Shown piece after piece: positions 8,581 to 17,302 of a DNA stretch of 64,000 nt. The notes under the pieces were generated by a model. That model searched no databases. It was not told where the DNA came from and saw nothing but the letters and a program-made list of their open reading frames with translations. Made by a program: the position numbers and the translations under genes. The DNA is from Candidatus Melainabacteria bacterium. GTDB taxonomy: Bacteria > Cyanobacteriota > Vampirovibrionia > Vampirovibrionales > Vampirovibrionaceae. The stretch spans positions 1 to 64,000 of the forward strand of contig CABHPA010000025.1 of assembly GCA_902168245.1 (NCBI GenBank), read 5' to 3'. Numbering within the stretch: the stretch's first letter is position 1; each line of letters opens with the position of its first letter.

Positions 8581-11500
8581 ATGAGTACCATTCGCCCCTT
8601 TGTACCGCTGCACGTGCATACCCATTACAGTATGCTGGATGCCACTACGCGGGTGCCGGATTTGGTGAAAATCGCCGCCGAAAACAATATGCCCGCTGTG
8701 GCGATTACCGATCATGGCGTGATGTATGGCGCGGTGGAACTGTATAACACCTGCAAAGGCACTAGCGTAAAGCCTATTATCGGTGCGGATTTGTACGTGG
8801 TGGACGGGGATATTACCGACCGCAGCTCGCGCCAGCCTATGCACCAGTTGGTTCTGCTTTGCAAGAACGAAATTGGCTATAAGAACCTGGTTAAAATCGT
8901 TTCCCGGTCGCACCTGGAAGGCTTTTATTACAAGCCACGCACCAACTGGGACATCATCAAAAAGCACAGCGAAGGCTTGATTGCGCTCACCGGGGATTTA
9001 TCCGGCCCGGTGGCCCGTCCGGTGCTGCGGGGCAACCTTGAAGAGGCGCGGGATCGGGCCAAATTCCTGAAAGAAGTGTTTGGCCAGGATCTCTATATTG
9101 AAATCATCGACCACGGGAAGGAACCTGAGTATCGCTTCAGCGTAGAGGCGGTTAAAATTGCCCAGGAGTTGGAGATTGAGCTGGTCATCACCAACGATAG
9201 CCACTTTTCCCGCCCCGGTGATGAAACCATGCACAATATCCTGCTGTGTATGCAGCAGGGCAAAACGCTGGCGGAAAGCGCCGGACGGGATATTTACGGG
9301 CCGCAATACTACATTAAAAACGGCGATGAAATGTCCCGCCTGTTTCAGCATCTGGACAGGGATTTGGTGAACCGGGCGTTGGATAACACGCTTGCGATCG
9401 CCGACAAGGTGAATTTCAAGATGGCCCAGGGGCAATCTATTTTGCCGGATTACCCCATTCCCGAAGACACCACGCTTGAAAGCGAGTTAAGTCGCGAAGT
9501 AATTGAGGCCGCGCTGGAACGCTTTTCGGAAATTACGCCTCAAATTCAGGAACGTCTGGACTTTGAGCTGGGTATTATCAACCAGATGGGGTTCCCGGCG
9601 TACTTTTTGATTGTGGCCGACTTTATCCGCTACGCCCGCGAGAACGATATTCCAGTCGGGCCGGGCCGGGGGTCTGCGGCGGGGAGTCTGGTTGCTTTCG
9701 TGCTGGGCATTACGGATATTGATCCGCTTGAGCATAACTTGCTGTTTGAGCGATTCCTGAACCCGGAGCGGGTATCGATGCCTGATATCGATATTGACTT
9801 TTGCATTGACCGCCGGGAGAAGGTGATTGAGTACGTGCGCCAGAAATATGGCTCCGACCGGGTTTGCCAGATTATCACTTACGGTACGTTGGCGGCGCGG
9901 GCATCGCTGAAGGCTGTGGCGCGGGTGATGGAAATTCCCTTTGCGGAAAGCGACAAGCTGGCCAAGATGATCCCGTTTGGCCCGGCCATCAAGCTGAAAG
10001 ACGCGTTGGAAGACGGCATGGAGCTGAAAAAAGTCTATGATGCCGATCCCAATGTAAAACAGTTGGTGGATCTGGCCCTGGCGCTGGAAGGCACGGCGGT
10101 GAGCGTGGGCATGCATGCGGCGGGCGTGGTGATTTCCAAGGATTCGCTGGATACGCTGGTGCCGGTGCAGTATACCAAAGACGGCCAGGAAAGCGGGATG
10201 ATCGTTTCTCAGTACCCCATGGGCGACCTGGAAAAGCTGGGCCTGCTGAAGATGGACTTTTTGGGTCTGCGAAACCTGACGATTATTGATAACACGGTGG
10301 AGCTGGTCAAGCAGACCCGAGGCGACAACGTGGACATGCGGCGCCTGCCGCTGGATGATCAGGATGTGTACGCCATTCTCACCTCCGGGGAAACGGATGG
10401 CATCTTCCAGTTGGAATCCGGCGGGATGAAGGCGCTGGTGAAGGATCTCAAGCCTTCCGTGTTTGAGGATATCGGCGCGTTGGTGGCGTTGTATCGTCCT
10501 GGACCGTTGAATTCAGGGATGGTCAAGCAGTTCGTGGATCGCAAACACGGGCGCGCGCAGGTGGAATATAAGCATCCTGCGCTGGAGCCGCTGCTGAAGG
10601 ATACTTACGGCACGATCGTGTACCAGGAACAGATCATGCAGATCGCCCAATCTCTGGCGGGGTATTCGCTGGGGCAGGCGGATTTGCTGCGCCGCGCCAT
10701 GGGTAAGAAAAAAGCAGAAATCATGGAAAAAGAGCGCGAAGGCTTTCTGGCCGGGTGCCTGAAAAATGCCGTCGATGAGGGTTTGGCGAACGAACTGTTC
10801 GACACCATGAGCGAGTTCGCGGCGTATTGTTTCAACCGTTCGCACTCAGCGGCATATGCGTTGGTGGCCTATCAAACGGCCTTCCTGAAGGCGCATTACC
10901 CGGTGGAATATCTTTCGGCGCTGTTGTCCAGCGTTCGCAACGATTTGGAGAAAATTCAGTATTACATCCTGACTGCCCGCAAAATGGGCCTCAAAATTCT
11001 GCCGCCGGATATTAACAGCTCTGGTCTTGAATTTACCCCCACTGAAGAAGATGCGATCCGTTTTGGAATGGGTTCCATCAAAAACGTGGGCGTAGGCGTG
11101 GTGGAAAACATTATTGCCGTTCGCTCCGAGAAGCCCTTTATCTCCGTAGAGGATTTTTGCGAGCGGGTGGATCCCAAGGTGTTGAACCGGAAAACTCTGG
11201 AAAGTCTGATTAATAGCGGTGCGTTCGATAGCCTGGGCGCCTCCCGCAAGCAGTTGTTCAACAACGTGGAAACCATGGCCAATTTTGCCGCCAAATGTCA
11301 GGAGCGCAAATTAACCGGGCAAGTGAATTTATTCGCGGCGCTGGGTGGCGGTGATGATGGCGGCCCCAGTTTTGGCGGGTTGATTCTGGCCGGGGATTCC
11401 TCGGAATATACGGATGAGGAAATCCAGCAACTGGAAAAAGCCTTGCTGGGCTTCTATGTAAGCTCTCACCCGCTGGATAGCCTGCTGGATAAATTGCCCA

Positions 11501-12024
11501 TGATGACCAGCCACGGCATCAGCGAAATGAAAGACTTGCCGGATGGGACAGACGTAGTGGTGGGTGGCCTGATTTCCAGCCTGCAAAAGAAAATCACCAA
11601 AACAAACCGACCCATCTGGATTGGTAAATTAGAGGACTTCACCGGCGAAACCGAGTTTGTGATGTTCTCCGATGCGATTGAGAAAATGGGCGAGCAGGTG
11701 GTGGATGGCACCAAGGTCTTAATTAACGGCCGCCTGCAATTTCGGGGCGATAACGGTGAGACGTTCAGCATTGTGCTGAACGAGGTTCGCCCGGTGGATG
11801 ATGTGCAGCCCTTTAACATCTTTTTTGAAACCCCTCCCAAGTGGGAAATTCTGCAGACCATCAGCACTATTTTGGTGAAAAACCGGGGCTTTAACCCCGT
11901 GATCCTCAACTTCAAGGATGGCACCCGCATCAAGGCAGGCACCAAGTTCTGGCTCAACGGCAACCGCGACATGGTAAAAGAAACCCTGGAAACCCACTTC
12001 GGCCAAATCCTGAAAGTGGGTTAA
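8581..12024 (+). CDS. dnaE: DNA polymerase III alpha subunit
   Basis: The 1147-residue protein has the full DnaE1 plan: PHP domain (HVHTHYSMLDATTRV at residues 10-24), palm/fingers with GPGRGSAAGSLVAF and PDIDIDFCIDRR (catalytic Asp), a helix-hairpin-helix region (KNVGVGVVENII) and a C-terminal OB domain (about residues 1000-1070, VVVGGLISSLQKKITK). It is the replicative polymerase. It stands alone; a convergent prfC lies downstream with a hairpin between them. Confidence 0.97.
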   Translation: MSTIRPFVPLHVHTHYSMLDATTRVPDLVKIAAENNMPAVAITDHGVMYGAVELYNTCKGTSVKPIIGADLYVVDGDITDRSSRQPMHQLVLLCKNEIGYKNLVKIVSRSHLEGFYYKPRTNWDIIKKHSEGLIALTGDLSGPVARPVLRGNLEEARDRAKFLKEVFGQDLYIEIIDHGKEPEYRFSVEAVKIAQELEIELVITNDSHFSRPGDETMHNILLCMQQGKTLAESAGRDIYGPQYYIKNGDEMSRLFQHLDRDLVNRALDNTLAIADKVNFKMAQGQSILPDYPIPEDTTLESELSREVIEAALERFSEITPQIQERLDFELGIINQMGFPAYFLIVADFIRYARENDIPVGPGRGSAAGSLVAFVLGITDIDPLEHNLLFERFLNPERVSMPDIDIDFCIDRREKVIEYVRQKYGSDRVCQIITYGTLAARASLKAVARVMEIPFAESDKLAKMIPFGPAIKLKDALEDGMELKKVYDADPNVKQLVDLALALEGTAVSVGMHAAGVVISKDSLDTLVPVQYTKDGQESGMIVSQYPMGDLEKLGLLKMDFLGLRNLTIIDNTVELVKQTRGDNVDMRRLPLDDQDVYAILTSGETDGIFQLESGGMKALVKDLKPSVFEDIGALVALYRPGPLNSGMVKQFVDRKHGRAQVEYKHPALEPLLKDTYGTIVYQEQIMQIAQSLAGYSLGQADLLRRAMGKKKAEIMEKEREGFLAGCLKNAVDEGLANELFDTMSEFAAYCFNRSHSAAYALVAYQTAFLKAHYPVEYLSALLSSVRNDLEKIQYYILTARKMGLKILPPDINSSGLEFTPTEEDAIRFGMGSIKNVGVGVVENIIAVRSEKPFISVEDFCERVDPKVLNRKTLESLINSGAFDSLGASRKQLFNNVETMANFAAKCQERKLTGQVNLFAALGGGDDGGPSFGGLILAGDSSEYTDEEIQQLEKALLGFYVSSHPLDSLLDKLPMMTSHGISEMKDLPDGTDVVVGGLISSLQKKITKTNRPIWIGKLEDFTGETEFVMFSDAIEKMGEQVVDGTKVLINGRLQFRGDNGETFSIVLNEVRPVDDVQPFNIFFETPPKWEILQTISTILVKNRGFNPVILNFKDGTRIKAGTKFWLNGNRDMVKETLETHFGQILKVG

Positions 12025-12051
12025 GTTAAAGATAGGGAAGAAAGCCTATAT

Positions 12052-12074
12052 GGGTAGTTTTTTTAAAACTATCC
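12052..12074. terminator. Hairpin between convergent dnaE and prfC
   Basis: GGGTAGTTTT (12052-12061) pairs with AAAACTATCC (12065-12074), allowing one G-U pair, around a TTT loop. The U-run is inside the stem, so this is not a classical terminator, but its place between two converging genes suggests a shared 3' end. Confidence 0.4.
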
Positions 12075-12122
12075 ACCAGACAGGCAGGTGCTATCCAAAG
12101 GCTCAACCAGCATTTTTCCAAG

Positions 12123-13712
12123 CTAGTAAGGCGTATCCTGAAAGCGGATGTGGGGATTCTTTTCCATCATGTAATTCAAGGCCCACTCGCCCTTAATCAG
12201 CGCCACGGTGTGGCCATCCGCATCCTCAGCCTTACGGGCGTTCACGATCCATTCCGTCTTGTCCAAGGCGTCCTGATCGCCTACCAACCAGCGAGCATGG
12301 GTGTATTCGCCCAGGTTCTCCAACTGGGTTTCCACGCCGTATTCGCTTTGCAGGCGGAACTGCACTACTTCAAACTGCAACCGGCCCACGGCGGCCAGCA
12401 CCGGGTTCCGCTGGCCGGAGTCCTGAAAGTACATCACCTGAATCGCGCCTTCCTGGCGAAGCTGATCGATTCCTTTCTGGAACTGCTTGTACTTGGAGGG
12501 GTTAGGGTTGCGTAGCAGCGCAAAACATTCTGGGGCAAAGCTGGGAATGGGTTCAAATTCAAAAGAAGGGCCAATACAAAGCGTATCGCCGATGGCAAAC
12601 TGGTCGTTGCTGCTCAGGCCCACAATATCCCCGGCATAGGCTTCGTTCACGGTTTCCCGGTCTTGCCCGAACAGGCGATGCGAGTGGGACAGGCGAATCA
12701 TTTTACCGCTGCGGGGGTGCTTTACCTGCATATCCCGCGCAAATTGACCGGAGCAGATCCGCATAAAGGCGATGCGATCGCGATGCTGCGGGTCCATGTT
12801 GGCTTGAATTTTGAAAATAAAGCCGGAGAAGTTGGCATTGGCCGGATCCACCGTCTCATCACCCTTGTTGGTTTTACGGTGGCTCGGTTCAGGGGCCAGC
12901 TCCAGGAATTGAGACAAAAACAACTCCACGCCAAAATTGTTGGCCGCGCTGCCGAAAAAGACCGGCGTCATTTTGCCTTCCAAATACAGCTCATGCGAAA
13001 ACGCTTCGCCCGCCATATCCAGAATCTCGATTTCTTCGACCAGTTGATTATATGTGGCTTCCGGCATTTGGGATTTCACCGCCGGATCATGCACATCCGC
13101 TACCGAAACCGGAGCTTTGTGCTTGCCGTGATCGGTGCGTTCAAAGGTATGTAGCTTTTGCTCCCGGCGATCGTAGACGCCCTTGAAGGTATCGCCCATT
13201 CCGATAGGCCAGTTGAACGCGCAGGTGCGAATGCCGAAGAGCTGCTCCACTTCGTCCAACAGTTCCAAGGGTTCCCGACCGGGGCGATCCAGCTTGTTGA
13301 TAAACGTAACCACCGGGATGCCCCGGCGCTTGCAAACCTGGTACAGCTTTTTGGTCTGGGTTTCAACCCCCTTGGCGTTATCCAGCAGCATAATCACGCT
13401 GTCGGCAGCCATAAGCGTACGGTAGGTGTCCTCACTGAAGTCCTGGTGGCCCGGCGTATCCAGCAGGTTGATGTGGAAGCCGTCGTATTCAAAGTTCAGC
13501 ACGGTGGAGGTAATGGAGATTCCCCGCTGGCGCTCCAGGGCCATCCAGTCGGAAGTGGCCTGGCGTTGCTGTTTTTTGGCCGCAACTGAGCCAGCCAGGT
13601 TCAATGCGCCCCCGTACAGCAGGAGCTTTTCGGTGAGGGTGGTCTTCCCCGCATCGGGGTGGGAAATAATGGCAAAGGTACGGCGGGTTTTAACCTGGGC
13701 TGCGAAACTCAT
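12123..13712 (-). CDS. prfC: Peptide chain release factor 3
   Basis: RF3 is a GTPase that removes RF1/RF2 from the ribosome after termination. The 529-residue protein has all G motifs: AIISHPDAGKTTLTEKLL (G1), RGISITST (G2), DTPGHQDF (G3) and FINKLDR (G4), followed by the RF3-specific domains II and III. Length and order match RF3 rather than EF-G. It stands as a single gene. Confidence 0.96.
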   Translation of the reverse strand: MSFAAQVKTRRTFAIISHPDAGKTTLTEKLLLYGGALNLAGSVAAKKQQRQATSDWMALERQRGISITSTVLNFEYDGFHINLLDTPGHQDFSEDTYRTLMAADSVIMLLDNAKGVETQTKKLYQVCKRRGIPVVTFINKLDRPGREPLELLDEVEQLFGIRTCAFNWPIGMGDTFKGVYDRREQKLHTFERTDHGKHKAPVSVADVHDPAVKSQMPEATYNQLVEEIEILDMAGEAFSHELYLEGKMTPVFFGSAANNFGVELFLSQFLELAPEPSHRKTNKGDETVDPANANFSGFIFKIQANMDPQHRDRIAFMRICSGQFARDMQVKHPRSGKMIRLSHSHRLFGQDRETVNEAYAGDIVGLSSNDQFAIGDTLCIGPSFEFEPIPSFAPECFALLRNPNPSKYKQFQKGIDQLRQEGAIQVMYFQDSGQRNPVLAAVGRLQFEVVQFRLQSEYGVETQLENLGEYTHARWLVGDQDALDKTEWIVNARKAEDADGHTVALIKGEWALNYMMEKNPHIRFQDTPY

Positions 13713-13942
13713 AGGGTTCCTATTTTTAAAAGCGAGGGTGGGGACAAGGTTTCAAATAGAGATTATGAAGGAGGGGAGGAAACGGCCCAATCATACTAAA
13801 CATTTGACTTCGGGGCAAACACGATCCCGCCAGAATCTCGGCAGGAAACATTACTAAACTGTTACAAAGTTAAAGATTCATTTTGAATCGACCGATACCC
13901 TCGGTGGTAGTAGGCCAATCAAGACCACAGAGGACGGGAAAC

Positions 13943-14272
13943 GTGGGTTTAGCAGCAAGCCAGGCAAGATTTCTTGCGCTCACAGCCAGAAAGGATGACC
14001 TGGAACTGACTGGGCAGCAAATCAACCAGTCCCGCATGCAGCTGGCCAACGTCACCAATAACCTGTTCACGGTTGTCAGCAACCTGGAACCGGACTCGCC
14101 GGAAGCCGTGCAGCTCCAGTTACGGATTAACGCCTTGCAAAGCCTGGATAAATCGCTTGAGCTTCAACTTCGCCGGGTGGACACTCAGCAGCAGGCCGTC
14201 CAGACAGAAATTGACGCCGTGCAAAAGGTCATCGACAAAAACATCGATATGACCTTCAAGACTTTCGGCTAA
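13943..14272 (+). CDS. Hypothetical coiled-coil protein starting MGLAASQARFL
   Basis: A GTG at 13943 preceded by GAGG at nine bases gives 109 residues; an upstream ATG at 13883 would add 20 residues but lacks a binding site. The protein is all helical: MGLAASQARFLALTARKDDLEL, then Gln/Asn-rich heptads and a C-terminal coiled coil ending in DMTFKTFG. I recall short proteins with this opening from uncultured relatives of Cyanobacteria but know no function. There is no signal peptide. A terminator follows at 14442. Confidence 0.65.
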   Translation: MGLAASQARFLALTARKDDLELTGQQINQSRMQLANVTNNLFTVVSNLEPDSPEAVQLQLRINALQSLDKSLELQLRRVDTQQQAVQTEIDAVQKVIDKNIDMTFKTFG

Positions 14273-14592
14273 GCCAAATCAAGGCCAATCCGGAAGGCAA
14301 ATCGCTTTTATGTATGCGCCCCCGCAACATAGGCGCATGGATGTAGACATGGGGATTGATGGAATGATCGCCTGTTAATTATATATTAAAGATATCCAAT
14401 AGGCTGTCTTCCTCAACGACTCAACCAATCATTCATTACTGCCTCCCGCCAAACGCGGGGGGCTTTATTTTTACGGCGCTTCGTCCCAATTTTGACAGGA
14501 TGGGGTATTACCTGAGCGTGGATCTTCCATATAGGGAAATACCGCCTCTAGGCACCGTGTTGCTGTCGGTAAATACAATTTTCCTGATATTT
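14273..14592. other. Gene-free stretch between the coiled-coil gene and the pilin-like gene
   Basis: These 320 bases contain the terminator at 14442-14472 and otherwise nothing I can support. Two convergent genes end on either side. Confidence 0.5.
14442..14472 (+). terminator. Intrinsic terminator
   Basis: CTCCCGC pairs with GCGGGGG around CAAAC, followed by a T-rich tail (CTTTATTTTTA). It is oriented for transcripts coming from the coiled-coil gene. Confidence 0.75.
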
Positions 14593-15198
14593 CTACCAAT
14601 AGAAGTACGCAGGTTCCTTGGCGGTTTGCTGTCTGCTATAAGAGCCTGTGCTGGAGGTGAAATCCACATCGACCTGTCCCCATGAGGAAACACGCCCGTT
14701 ATAGAAAAGGATAATGGATACCGCCTTGCCGTTTCCCCCAGATTGCCCGTTCACAGTCCCATCCGGGTCAATATGGAACCATAGGGTATTAGTAGTTCCT
14801 GTGCCGTTAAAGCTCATGTTGCTGTCATAATAAATACTGGAACCATTATGCATCCTCAGGCAAACGTAGGAGCCGGAACCGCAAGTATCGGTACTGCTGC
14901 CGTTATTGGGAATGTTATCTACCGGCACACCGGAACTATCTACTTTAATGTAGTTGATGGACGACAAAAAATCGGACACCTTTGTACCCGAAGTGCTGCC
15001 GGTTTGCTGTTTGTAAGTGGTATATGCTGCCGTCAACGTGGAAACGTCTTCCAGAATAATTGCCCTGTCCTTGCCGCTTTGCTGGGCAAGCAGCACTTTG
15101 GGGATTGTAAACGTTGCAATTTCAGCCAGAATCGCCAAACTAATCAATAATTCGGCAAGGGTGAAACCACGCTCTTGATTCCGTTGCAGGATGCCCAA
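14593..15198 (-). CDS. Type IV pilin-like protein (prepilin N-terminal methylation motif)
   Basis: The 201-residue protein begins with a short basic leader and the class III signal RGFTLAELLISLAILAEIATF, cleaved after Gly by a prepilin peptidase, with Glu at mature position 5. The remainder is Ser/Gly/Thr-rich with two Cys (DTCGSGSYVC) that could form a disulfide. It could be a pilin or a type II secretion pseudopilin; there are no neighbouring pil or gsp genes. Confidence 0.85.
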   Translation of the reverse strand: MGILQRNQERGFTLAELLISLAILAEIATFTIPKVLLAQQSGKDRAIILEDVSTLTAAYTTYKQQTGSTSGTKVSDFLSSINYIKVDSSGVPVDNIPNNGSSTDTCGSGSYVCLRMHNGSSIYYDSNMSFNGTGTTNTLWFHIDPDGTVNGQSGGNGKAVSIILFYNGRVSSWGQVDVDFTSSTGSYSRQQTAKEPAYFYW

Positions 15199-15346
15199 CG
15201 GCTTGGATCTCCCGGTTTCAATCGTTCCACTGTATTCTCGTCAGAATCTGCCAATACTTTAGCAGAAATTAAGGATGTCACATCTTGTCATCAGGTCAGA
15301 CGGTTCAATTCCGAAAAGCCAAACCTTGCAAAGCGTAAATTCAAAG

Positions 15347-16093
15347 CTATTGTTTAACCGCCACAAAGCGCAAGCGTACGTAATCCGCGAACCAGCCCTG
15401 CTCATCGGTTAAATAAGGCCGGGCCAGCGCTTCCACTTCTTGCAGAAAAACAGGAAGATCATCCTCCGACAATGCGGATAACACCCCGGTGGAAAACACT
15501 TTCAACCAACCCGAAAGCCCATCTGGCAACCGGGTTTTACGGTTGAATAATGTCATTTGGGACACCGCAAACCCTGCCGCTTCCAGCATGCCCTTATATT
15601 GCCCGGCAGACGGGAAAAACTTGGGGGCCAGCACGTCCAAATCCAGTTGGCGTTTTTGCAAGGCGGCGCGCTCCGCTTCGCGAATCCGGAGAATATTCCC
15701 TTCCCCGCCCATTTCCGCTACAAAACGGCCACCCGGCTTGAGCGCCTTGGCGATATTCCGCAGCACCTTGGCCGGGTCTTCCGTCATCCAGTGCAGCGCG
15801 GCATTAGAGAACGCGGCGTCAAACTCGCCGTCAAACGCCATGTCGCAGGCGCTCACGCAAACCGCGTCAATTCCCCTGGCGCGAGCAGCCCGCGCCATCT
15901 CTTCGCTGGCGTCTATGCCAACCACTGTCGCGCCTTTTTCAACTATCTTCCAGGTCAAGGCGCCGTCCCCGCAACCCACGTCCAGTACCCGCATGCCCGC
16001 CACCGGCGCAAGCAGATCCAGCAACGGCTCGCCCAAGGCAGGCACAAAACTGCCTTTTTCCTGATAATCCACCGGGTTCCATGTCTGGGTCAT
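15347..16093 (-). CDS. Class I SAM-dependent methyltransferase
   Basis: The 248-residue protein has a Rossmann methyltransferase core: motif I VLDVGCGDGALTWKI (about residues 36-50), an acidic ribose ligand in VVGIDASEEM, motif II/III DAAFSNAALHWM and LKPGGRFVAEMGG. The HWM after the NAA motif resembles trans-aconitate or malonyl-ACP methyltransferase-like small-molecule enzymes. The substrate cannot be read from sequence. Confidence 0.88.
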   Translation of the reverse strand: MTQTWNPVDYQEKGSFVPALGEPLLDLLAPVAGMRVLDVGCGDGALTWKIVEKGATVVGIDASEEMARAARARGIDAVCVSACDMAFDGEFDAAFSNAALHWMTEDPAKVLRNIAKALKPGGRFVAEMGGEGNILRIREAERAALQKRQLDLDVLAPKFFPSAGQYKGMLEAAGFAVSQMTLFNRKTRLPDGLSGWLKVFSTGVLSALSEDDLPVFLQEVEALARPYLTDEQGWFADYVRLRFVAVKQ

Positions 16094-16145
16094 CTCAATG
16101 CCTCCTCAAACTAACCGCGCCAAAACATCATACTCAAAGCGGCAA

Positions 16146-16412
16146 TTAAATTCCAAAGCGCCGTTTCAGGCGCAAGCTGTTTCTCAGCGCTGGAAGGCGC
16201 TTTAGCTCAGAAAACACCCTGCGCAATTTTTGCACCAATTTAACCGGCAACAGTATTGGTAAGACCAGCCCGAACGTGTACTCGTTCACCAGCGTACGGG
16301 TTACCCCGGTATACCACCACACCCGCAAGCGGGGCAACCCGTTCATAAACGCGTAAGTGTGAACCCCGCTAATTGCCTGCACCAGGAACAGTATTCCCGC
16401 CAGAAAATTCAC
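16146..16412 (-). CDS. Small membrane-associated hypothetical protein
   Basis: An 88-residue frame (GTG start) upstream of the methyltransferase opens with a hydrophobic segment (NFLAGILFLVQAISGV), has a second one (FGLVLPILLPVKLV), and ends very basic. No family is recognised and the ribosome binding site is weak. It fills an otherwise empty 480-base gap, which supports but does not prove that it is real. Confidence 0.4.
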   Translation of the reverse strand: MNFLAGILFLVQAISGVHTYAFMNGLPRLRVWWYTGVTRTLVNEYTFGLVLPILLPVKLVQKLRRVFSELKRLPALRNSLRLKRRFGI

Positions 16413-16578
16413 TCAATCCAGCATCGACTACTTATATTGCGCTTCAACGCCATCTCTTTGGGGTGATCTCCAATTTCTGCAAGAGATTCGGCGTTTTTTA
16501 TTTTCTTCCCTTTTTGCCGATATCTGCTAAAGCCGGTAGAATAAGGACTATATTTTTTGTGAGGCAAGGCGGATAGAG

Positions 16579-17292
16579 ATGAACGCAGAGTTGAATCAAC
16601 CCAAACCGGGCATGACTACGAAAAAGAAATGGATAATTGGCTGTGGCGGCTGTCTGGGGGTGGTGATTATCGGGGCCATTGCCCTGGCTGTATTGGGCGG
16701 CCTGGGATTTAACGCCTTAAAAGAAGCCAGCGGCAGTTCGGTAAAAGAAATTTTCGGGGCGAGTTATAAGCCGGAGACAGCGGGCTATCAGGCGATTGGG
16801 CTACCGTTGAAGCAAGGCAAACTCAAAAATATGGTGCTGCTACTGAATGCTGAGCAAGGCTGGTTTGTGGTTGCTTTGGATATGGAGGCCAAAGCGGCGG
16901 ATATGCAAGTTCTGAAGAGTGGAAAGCCTGAATTGATACGAACTTATCTTGAAAAAACCAGCGCGGAAGTGAGTGACAGCGCCCAAGGTGGGTCGTCTAA
17001 AATTCAAGATCTACGGTTTAACCCGGCCCAGTTGGTTCCGGTGGGCAAAGGCAAAACCATGCCGGTCGCTGCCGCAGTGGCGGAACTGGAAGGAAAAAAA
17101 GGCAAGGCGTACGGCCCGGCTGTAGCCGCTTTAGTGCCGGAGGCGGGCCAGCATTTGGTGGTCCTGGTTGCGACCAGTCCGGCACAATCCTCAACGGATC
17201 CGAATGCGGATTTCAGTGCCGAGCAAAAGAATTTGCAGGATCTTGTATTGAAAATCGTGAAAGACAGCGAACTGGACGATCGTCTGCAATAA
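16579..17292 (+). CDS. Hypothetical single-pass membrane protein
   Basis: The 237-residue protein has a cytoplasmic N-terminus (Met1-Lys23) and one strongly hydrophobic helix (about residues 24-46, with CGGCLG at its start). A soluble domain of about 190 residues follows and probably faces the periplasm. That domain alternates beta strands and Lys-rich turns. I do not recognise a family. The gene ends 10 bases from the convergent uvrA. Confidence 0.7.
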   Translation: MNAELNQPKPGMTTKKKWIIGCGGCLGVVIIGAIALAVLGGLGFNALKEASGSSVKEIFGASYKPETAGYQAIGLPLKQGKLKNMVLLLNAEQGWFVVALDMEAKAADMQVLKSGKPELIRTYLEKTSAEVSDSAQGGSSKIQDLRFNPAQLVPVGKGKTMPVAAAVAELEGKKGKAYGPAVAALVPEAGQHLVVLVATSPAQSSTDPNADFSAEQKNLQDLVLKIVKDSELDDRLQ

Positions 17293-17302
17293 GGCAATTC
17301 AA

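Noticed and set aside
7351-8967. 538-codon frame on the minus strand across the GH9 gene end and dnaE start
   Set aside because: It is antisense to two well-supported genes, has no family character and is explained by their GC-rich third positions.
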